Shown: one piece after another, positions 4,228 to 8,120 of the stretch
Position numbering within the stretch: the stretch's first letter is position 1
How the letters are laid out: every line of letters begins with the position of its first letter
Origin: Corallococcus sp. CAG:1435
GTDB taxonomy: Bacteria > Bacillota > Clostridia > Christensenellales > CAG-314
Direction: 5' to 3'
Assembly: GCA_000433775.1 (NCBI GenBank)
Contig: HF998491.1
Span: forward strand, 10,156-18,275
DNA: 8,120 bases
Made by a program: the position numbers and the translations under genes
The notes under the pieces: model-generated
What the model saw: the letters and a program-made list of their open reading frames with translations, nothing else
What the model was told of the DNA's origin: nothing
Databases searched by the model: none

Positions 4228-6060
4228 TTATTCCGCTTCTTCCTCTTTACTGAGGTCCAAAGCCGATTGCAGGTCGTAGGTGAGTTTGTTTTCTTTGAGG
4301 AACTTGTCAAACTCGTTTGACTTGACTATCTTTGTGGGATAGTAGGCTTCTTTCAACGCATCCAGCGCATCTTCCAGCATATCGGAAGACTTTGTTTCAA
4401 AGTAGGTCTTGAATGTTCTGTATTCCGGCGTTGTGCTGTTGAGAAGGTTGGTTTCAAAGTCGAAAGTCTGAGCCTCTACCTTGGCACTGTAATACACAAT
4501 GTGTACGCCGTAGGTGGAAACAGCCACTCCGTAGTAGCCACCCGTTGCGCCTGCTGCTGTTGCAAGGTCGTAAGCCACGTTTGCAGCGTCTACAAATTCC
4601 TGCACCCAACTGGATGTGTAACTGTCGGGCACTTCACCAACACGCACTACGTAGTCGTACACCTTGGAATGCTGTGCCGTGTCGGTGTTGTACTGTTTCA
4701 TAAGTTCAATCACAGTTTCGTCGGCAGTTTTACCCTGCATGGGTATCACTTTTCCGTCGGAACCGAAGTAACTTCCCAAAGCGCCGTCGGCATTTACAAC
4801 TACGTTGCCTTGGTCGTCGGTGGTGAAGATGTTTTCCACTTTGACGTTTTCGCCCTCTCCGTCCTGATGCAGGAAGTCCTCGGCAACAACTTCTGCGGCA
4901 AACTCCGTACGTTTTGCAATGTAACGGGGGTCGGTGTCGCTACCCAACTGCTTTTGCAGGTTGGACAAAACCGTCTTCTGCTCGGAAGTGAAGGGGATGA
5001 GAATGTTCTTCACAAAGATGTAGTTGTATCCCTCGGGTACGGTGTAGATGTAACTGGAATCGGTGAGCCCTTCGATGAAACTTACAAAATTGCTGTTGAT
5101 GTTGAAACTTGCCGTCTGGTTGGCTTTCAACTGTTCGTAGGTGCTTGTAAGTTGGCTTATCGTTTCCTGCAAATCTGCTCCGTCGATTGCCTGGTACACG
5201 CTGTAATCGTACTTGGTGGTGATTACCGACACAATGAAGTCTTCGATTTGTCTTTCGATGAGCGTTTCCAAAGAGTATTCGTAACTGTTTTGAACGTTGT
5301 CACGATACTGCTTCAAAGCGTCCTGCTGCCACTGCTTGTACTGCGTGAAGGTGATTTTTTCCTCGCCTTCGATGCGGTCGTTGATTTGGTCCAGCATTGC
5401 CTGTGCATCGCTTTCCGACTGATAGACGTATTCGTCAACGGAAACGTTGTCAAAGGTTGCAATGCCGTTGTAGTAATCGGCAAAGTACTCGTCCATGTCT
5501 TCGTCGACAAAGTTTTGACGGTACACATATTCGGAATAGGTGTCGCAACCGCTGAGGTCGTCATATTCGATGAAATCTCTTGAAGTGTCTTCCTCTTCCT
5601 TGTCGTTGAGTTCGTAGTCGTTTTTGATGTAGCCTTCCACAACGGAATCCAGCCCCGTGAACACAATGTGCTTGACGTATTTAACGGAGAATGCGTATTC
5701 CTCGTCGTCAATGTACTGCTGATTGGCAAAATCGGTGCCTGCATGCGTGTAGGTGGGCACGTTGGGCGTGGTCTTGTAGGCGTCCAACTTCATGTACTGA
5801 GTGTACAGCGAAGTCATTGCGATGTCGAACACATCGTCCACAGTGACGTAACCTTGGCTGATGTAACTGTAATAGCTGTTGTAGTAATTGTTGAAGGTGT
5901 CGATAATTTTACCGATAGTTATTGTTTCGTTTCCTACCTGTAATGCTGCCGTGGCACGGTACTTCTCGTTGTTTCTGCTGAACACGCCGCATCCGGAAAA
6001 GATGCTGAGTACCATTACCGCCACCAACAGTAAAACCAGTACTTTGCTGACTTTCTTCAT
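4228..6060 (-). CDS. PrsA/SurA-like parvulin-type foldase lipoprotein
   Basis: 610 residues starting at ATG 6060, with AGGAG 6 bases upstream. The open frame extends upstream but has no other good start. The first 24 residues are a lipoprotein signal (basic MKKVSK, hydrophobic stretch, FSGC with Cys24 as the likely lipid anchor), so the protein should sit on the outer face of the membrane. Residues about 35-130 are helical with a V.N.TITI-like strand, as in SurA/PrsA N-terminal domains. The C-terminal half has parvulin-like pieces: FVKNILIPF (349-357), IELMKQYNTD (451-460), and VSTYGVHIVYY (514-524), which matches the G.HI strand of parvulins. About 90 residues separate the first two pieces, far more than in a standard parvulin. 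PrsA-type proteins help exported proteins fold. A gene of this kind next to mfd is common in Clostridia. Whether it still has peptidyl-prolyl isomerase activity is uncertain. It is very rich in Tyr, Asp and Glu. Confidence 0.75.
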   Translation of the reverse strand: MKKVSKVLVLLLVAVMVLSIFSGCGVFSRNNEKYRATAALQVGNETITIGKIIDTFNNYYNSYYSYISQGYVTVDDVFDIAMTSLYTQYMKLDAYKTTPNVPTYTHAGTDFANQQYIDDEEYAFSVKYVKHIVFTGLDSVVEGYIKNDYELNDKEEEDTSRDFIEYDDLSGCDTYSEYVYRQNFVDEDMDEYFADYYNGIATFDNVSVDEYVYQSESDAQAMLDQINDRIEGEEKITFTQYKQWQQDALKQYRDNVQNSYEYSLETLIERQIEDFIVSVITTKYDYSVYQAIDGADLQETISQLTSTYEQLKANQTASFNINSNFVSFIEGLTDSSYIYTVPEGYNYIFVKNILIPFTSEQKTVLSNLQKQLGSDTDPRYIAKRTEFAAEVVAEDFLHQDGEGENVKVENIFTTDDQGNVVVNADGALGSYFGSDGKVIPMQGKTADETVIELMKQYNTDTAQHSKVYDYVVRVGEVPDSYTSSWVQEFVDAANVAYDLATAAGATGGYYGVAVSTYGVHIVYYSAKVEAQTFDFETNLLNSTTPEYRTFKTYFETKSSDMLEDALDALKEAYYPTKIVKSNEFDKFLKENKLTYDLQSALDLSKEEEAE

Positions 6061-6066
6061 CTTATA

Positions 6067-6106
6067 CTCCTGATAAAATTGTGTTCGCATTTGGGTACAC
6101 GAACAC
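6067..6106 (-). promoter_or_regulatory. leader of the foldase gene: inverted repeat and Shine-Dalgarno
   Basis: AGGAG (6071-6067) lies 6 bases before the ATG and fixes the start. Within the predicted 52-base leader a 7-bp perfect inverted repeat GTGTTCG (6081-6087) / CGAACAC (6100-6106), with a 12-base spacer, could form a stem in the mRNA or serve as an operator just downstream of the promoter. Confidence 0.6.
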
Positions 6107-6118
6107 TCATACTCGAAT

Positions 6119-6147
6119 ATTATACATTTATCTGTGATAAATGGCAA
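6119..6147 (-). promoter_or_regulatory. sigma-A-like promoter of the foldase gene
   Basis: TTGCCA (6147-6142; 5 of 6 bases of the consensus) and TATAAT (6124-6119; perfect), spaced by 17 bases. Transcription would start near 6112, about 52 bases before the ATG. The foldase is therefore probably transcribed independently of mfd. Confidence 0.85.
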
Positions 6148-6493
6148 GCAATTTGCGATTATTTGTGCAAGTATTATTGACTTGACGTGTGTAAAGGCAA
6201 ATTTCAAAATGCCTGACGCTACAAAATTTTTCTCTTTGAAAGGTAATTTGCAGCCCTGCGGACGCCTTTTCGCCCTTGACGGCACTCTGAAGAGGCGTTT
6301 GAAAAAGCAAAAACGCCCATAGGCAAAAGTTAGCAAACCGCCAACTTTTGGCAATCAAACAAACGGCTGACGGCAAAAACGGCAATGTCCTTTGCAGGCA
6401 CTTTGTTGCAAATCCTGCCGTAAAGTGCCGCTGCTCTTACAAAGATTTTGATTTTTCGGTTTTGTCCGTGTGGCGTCAAATTTGCCCAAAAGA
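6125..6493. other. gene-free spacer after mfd with several inverted repeats
   Basis: About 370 bases with no credible gene. It holds a 10-bp stem ACGCCTTTTC (6262-6271) / GAAGAGGCGT (6289-6298, one G-U pair on the plus strand) with an inner GCC/GGC; GGCGTTT (6294-6300) / AAACGCC (6311-6317), which overlaps and competes with the first; an 11-bp minus-strand stem (6350-6324); and GGCACTTT (6397-6404) / AAAGTGCC (6422-6429). None has a clean T-tract directly after it. Open frames here are short and unlike known proteins. Confidence 0.55.
6324..6350 (-). terminator. possible terminator or 3'-end hairpin of the mfd transcript
   Basis: On the minus strand CAAAAGTTGGC (6350-6340) pairs with GCTAACTTTTG (6334-6324), one G-U pair, with a GGTTT loop. 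The T-rich run after it (GTTTTTGCTTTTT) begins only about 9 bases downstream, so it is not a canonical terminator. It lies about 145 bases after the mfd stop. Confidence 0.3.
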
Positions 6494-8120
6494 CTACTGC
6501 AATTTCACGAGGAAATCTTCTATCGCCTGCAAAAGACGGGATTTTTGCAGATAGTCGGTGGAAGCGAACACTATGCTGTACCCCGAAGAGGAGGCGGAAA
6601 CCCTGTCGCCGCTTTCGGCAAGGGCGTCAAACACCTTTTTGTTGAACATGGCATCTCTTTCCACAAAGGTTATTTCGCCACGTCCCGGTTTTACCGAAAC
6701 TTTGCACACCTTGGCGTTGTGTGCAAGCAATTTGAGTTTGGCAATTTTCAGAAGGTTGTCCACCTGGCGTGGAATGGCACCGTAAATTTCCTGCAACTGC
6801 GAGCGTGTTTTTTCCACGTCTTCCACCGCTTTGCAAGAGGCAAGTTGCTGGTAGAAATCCATCCTTTCCGACTGAACGCTTATGTAATCGTCGGGAGCAT
6901 AGGCTTCGATATCTATTTCCAGATCGGTAGTGAAGGTTCTTTCCTGTTTTTCGCCACGCAATTCCGCCACCGCTTCTTTGAGCAGACGTGCGTACATTTC
7001 GTAGCCCACTTTCATCATGTGGCCGTGCTGTTCCCTGCCGAGAATGTTGCCTGCGCCACGAATTTCCAAATCTTTCATGGCAATTTTGAAGCCGCTGCCC
7101 AACTCGCTGTATTCCGTGATGGAAGAAAGACGCTTGTAGGCGTCGTCATTGAGAATTTTGTCCTGCCTGTACATAAAGTAGGCGTAGGCAAGCCTGTTGC
7201 TTCGCCCCACACGTCCACGAAGTTGGTACAGTTGCGACAATCCCAACCTGTCGGCGTCGCACACGATAAGCGTGTTGGCATTGGGAATGTCGATGCCGTT
7301 TTCGATGATTGTCGTGCAGACAAGCACATTGCCCTTACCCTCGGAAAAGGCAAAAACGGCGTCTTCCAACACGTTTTCTTCCATCTGACCGTGCGCAACG
7401 ATTATTTTGGCTTGCGGCACAAGTTGCGACAGCCTGTGTGCAAAGGAATCGATGGACTGCACCCTGTTGTACACGCAGTACACCTGTCCGCCACGGGCAA
7501 GTTCACGAGTAATTACGTCGCAAATCAAAGCGTCGTTTTCCTCCACCACGAATGTTTCCACCGCCATTCTTTCCACGGGAGGAGTTGTTATGGTGGAAAT
7601 GTCCCTTATGCCGGAAAGCGCCATGTGCAATGTGCGAGGTATCGGCGTTGCCGAAAGCGTAAGCACGTCCACCGACGTTTTGAGTGCTTTGATTTTTTCC
7701 TTGTGTTCCACGCCGAAACGCTGTTCCTCGTCCAGAACAAGCAATCCCAGCCTGTAAAAATCCACGTCTTTGGAAAGCAGACGATGAGTGCCGATGACGA
7801 TGTCCACCTTTCCGTCGGCAACAGCCTTGACAATGGCTTTTTGTTGCTCCGCCGTGCGGAAACGGTTCAGACATTCCACACGTATGTCAAAGGGCTTCAT
7901 GCGTTGCAAAAATGTTTTGTAGTGCTGTTCGGCAAGTATTGTGGTGGGTACCAGCACCGCCACCTGATAGCCGTTGGACACCACGTCAAAGGCGGCACGC
8001 ATTGCCACTTCCGTTTTTCCGTAGCCGACGTCCCCCACAAGAACTCTGTCCATAATTCTGTCGGAGGTGAGGTCTTTGGTTATTTCCTGCTGACAGCGCA
8101 GTTGGTCTTCCGTCGCCTTG
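6494..8120 (-). CDS. mfd: transcription-repair coupling factor Mfd, C-terminal part
   Basis: 541 codons are visible, ending at TAG (6496-6494); the 5' half of the gene lies beyond the right edge. Full Mfd is about 1,100-1,200 residues. Mfd is a double-stranded DNA translocase that pushes stalled RNA polymerase off DNA lesions and recruits UvrA. Visible, numbered from the first codon in the window: TEDQ and a Q-motif-like start, Walker A GDVGYGKT (29-36), DEEQ (130-133), SATPIPRT (156-163), ENGIDIPNAN, QLRGRVGRS (299-307), then the TRG region (YSELGSGFKIAMKDLEIRGAGNILG, written here as the span 337-361) and the C-terminal D7 region after EIDIEAYAPDDY. RecG shares the helicase and TRG motifs, but the long tail after TRG and the wording of these motifs fit Mfd. 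All helicase residues look intact. The foldase gene lies 433 bases downstream with its own promoter. Confidence 0.96.
   Translation of the reverse strand, partial: KATEDQLRCQQEITKDLTSDRIMDRVLVGDVGYGKTEVAMRAAFDVVSNGYQVAVLVPTTILAEQHYKTFLQRMKPFDIRVECLNRFRTAEQQKAIVKAVADGKVDIVIGTHRLLSKDVDFYRLGLLVLDEEQRFGVEHKEKIKALKTSVDVLTLSATPIPRTLHMALSGIRDISTITTPPVERMAVETFVVEENDALICDVITRELARGGQVYCVYNRVQSIDSFAHRLSQLVPQAKIIVAHGQMEENVLEDAVFAFSEGKGNVLVCTTIIENGIDIPNANTLIVCDADRLGLSQLYQLRGRVGRSNRLAYAYFMYRQDKILNDDAYKRLSSITEYSELGSGFKIAMKDLEIRGAGNILGREQHGHMMKVGYEMYARLLKEAVAELRGEKQERTFTTDLEIDIEAYAPDDYISVQSERMDFYQQLASCKAVEDVEKTRSQLQEIYGAIPRQVDNLLKIAKLKLLAHNAKVCKVSVKPGRGEITFVERDAMFNKKVFDALAESGDRVSASSSGYSIVFASTDYLQKSRLLQAIEDFLVKLQ

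Noticed and set aside
4501..5583. Plus-strand open frame of 360 codons
   Set aside because: It lies entirely opposite the foldase lipoprotein gene, has a Val/Cys/His-rich composition typical of antisense translation, and has no recognisable domain.
6494..8120. RecG helicase instead of Mfd
   Set aside because: The helicase motifs are shared, but the roughly 150-residue tail after the TRG region and the wording GDVGYGKTE fit Mfd, as does the neighbourhood.

Overview
The window looks like a piece of the chromosome of a low-to-medium GC Bacillota (Firmicutes), most likely an uncultured, probably gut-associated member of the Clostridia. The signs are: every gene on one strand (minus), Shine-Dalgarno sequences of the AGAGG/AGGAG type, sigma-A-like promoters with TACAAT/TATAAT -10 boxes, a GTG start, a Sec lipoprotein of the PrsA kind, and a gene order that recalls the conserved mfd - foldase - (spoVT) - spoVB/yabM block of endospore formers. 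The organism is an inference from gene content; no rRNA or other marker is present.

Layout, read along the minus strand from right to left. (1) 8120-6494: the C-terminal half of Mfd, the transcription-repair coupling factor; its 5' part lies outside the window. (2) 6493-6125: about 370 bases without a gene, with several strong inverted repeats. (3) 6147-6119 promoter, then 6060-4228: a 610-residue lipoprotein with a SurA/PrsA-like layout and a parvulin-like C-terminal region, ending in two consecutive intrinsic terminators (4212-4186 and 4171-4126). (4) 4125-3779: spacer with no recognisable gene. (5) 3778-3750 promoter, then 3661-2903: a zinc-dependent deacetylase of the PIG-L/LmbE family, followed by one weaker and one strong terminator. 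(6) 2526-2498 promoter, then 2467-1145 (GTG start): a PlsC-type acyltransferase fused to a zinc ribbon and a C-terminal beta-rich domain. (7) 1144-135: about 1 kb without a credible gene, containing two clear copies and one decayed copy of a roughly 175-base tandem repeat, a short 20/21-base tandem repeat and a foldable element. (8) 134-1: the first 44 codons of a SpoVB/MurJ-like multi-pass flippase, running off the left edge.

The genes share an envelope theme: a lipoprotein foldase outside the membrane, an acyltransferase that would work at the membrane on lipid precursors, a deacetylase of the family that trims N-acetyl sugars, and a lipid-linked saccharide exporter. Each complete gene has its own promoter and at least a candidate terminator, so this is a syntenic block rather than one operon. 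A joint role of the deacetylase and acyltransferase in making a glycolipid is only a guess.

I do not see a clearly new biological system here. The points most worth a second look are the tandem repeat array, the acyltransferase with Cys in place of the motif III glutamate, the insertion within the parvulin-like region of the lipoprotein, and the apparently leaderless start of the flippase gene.
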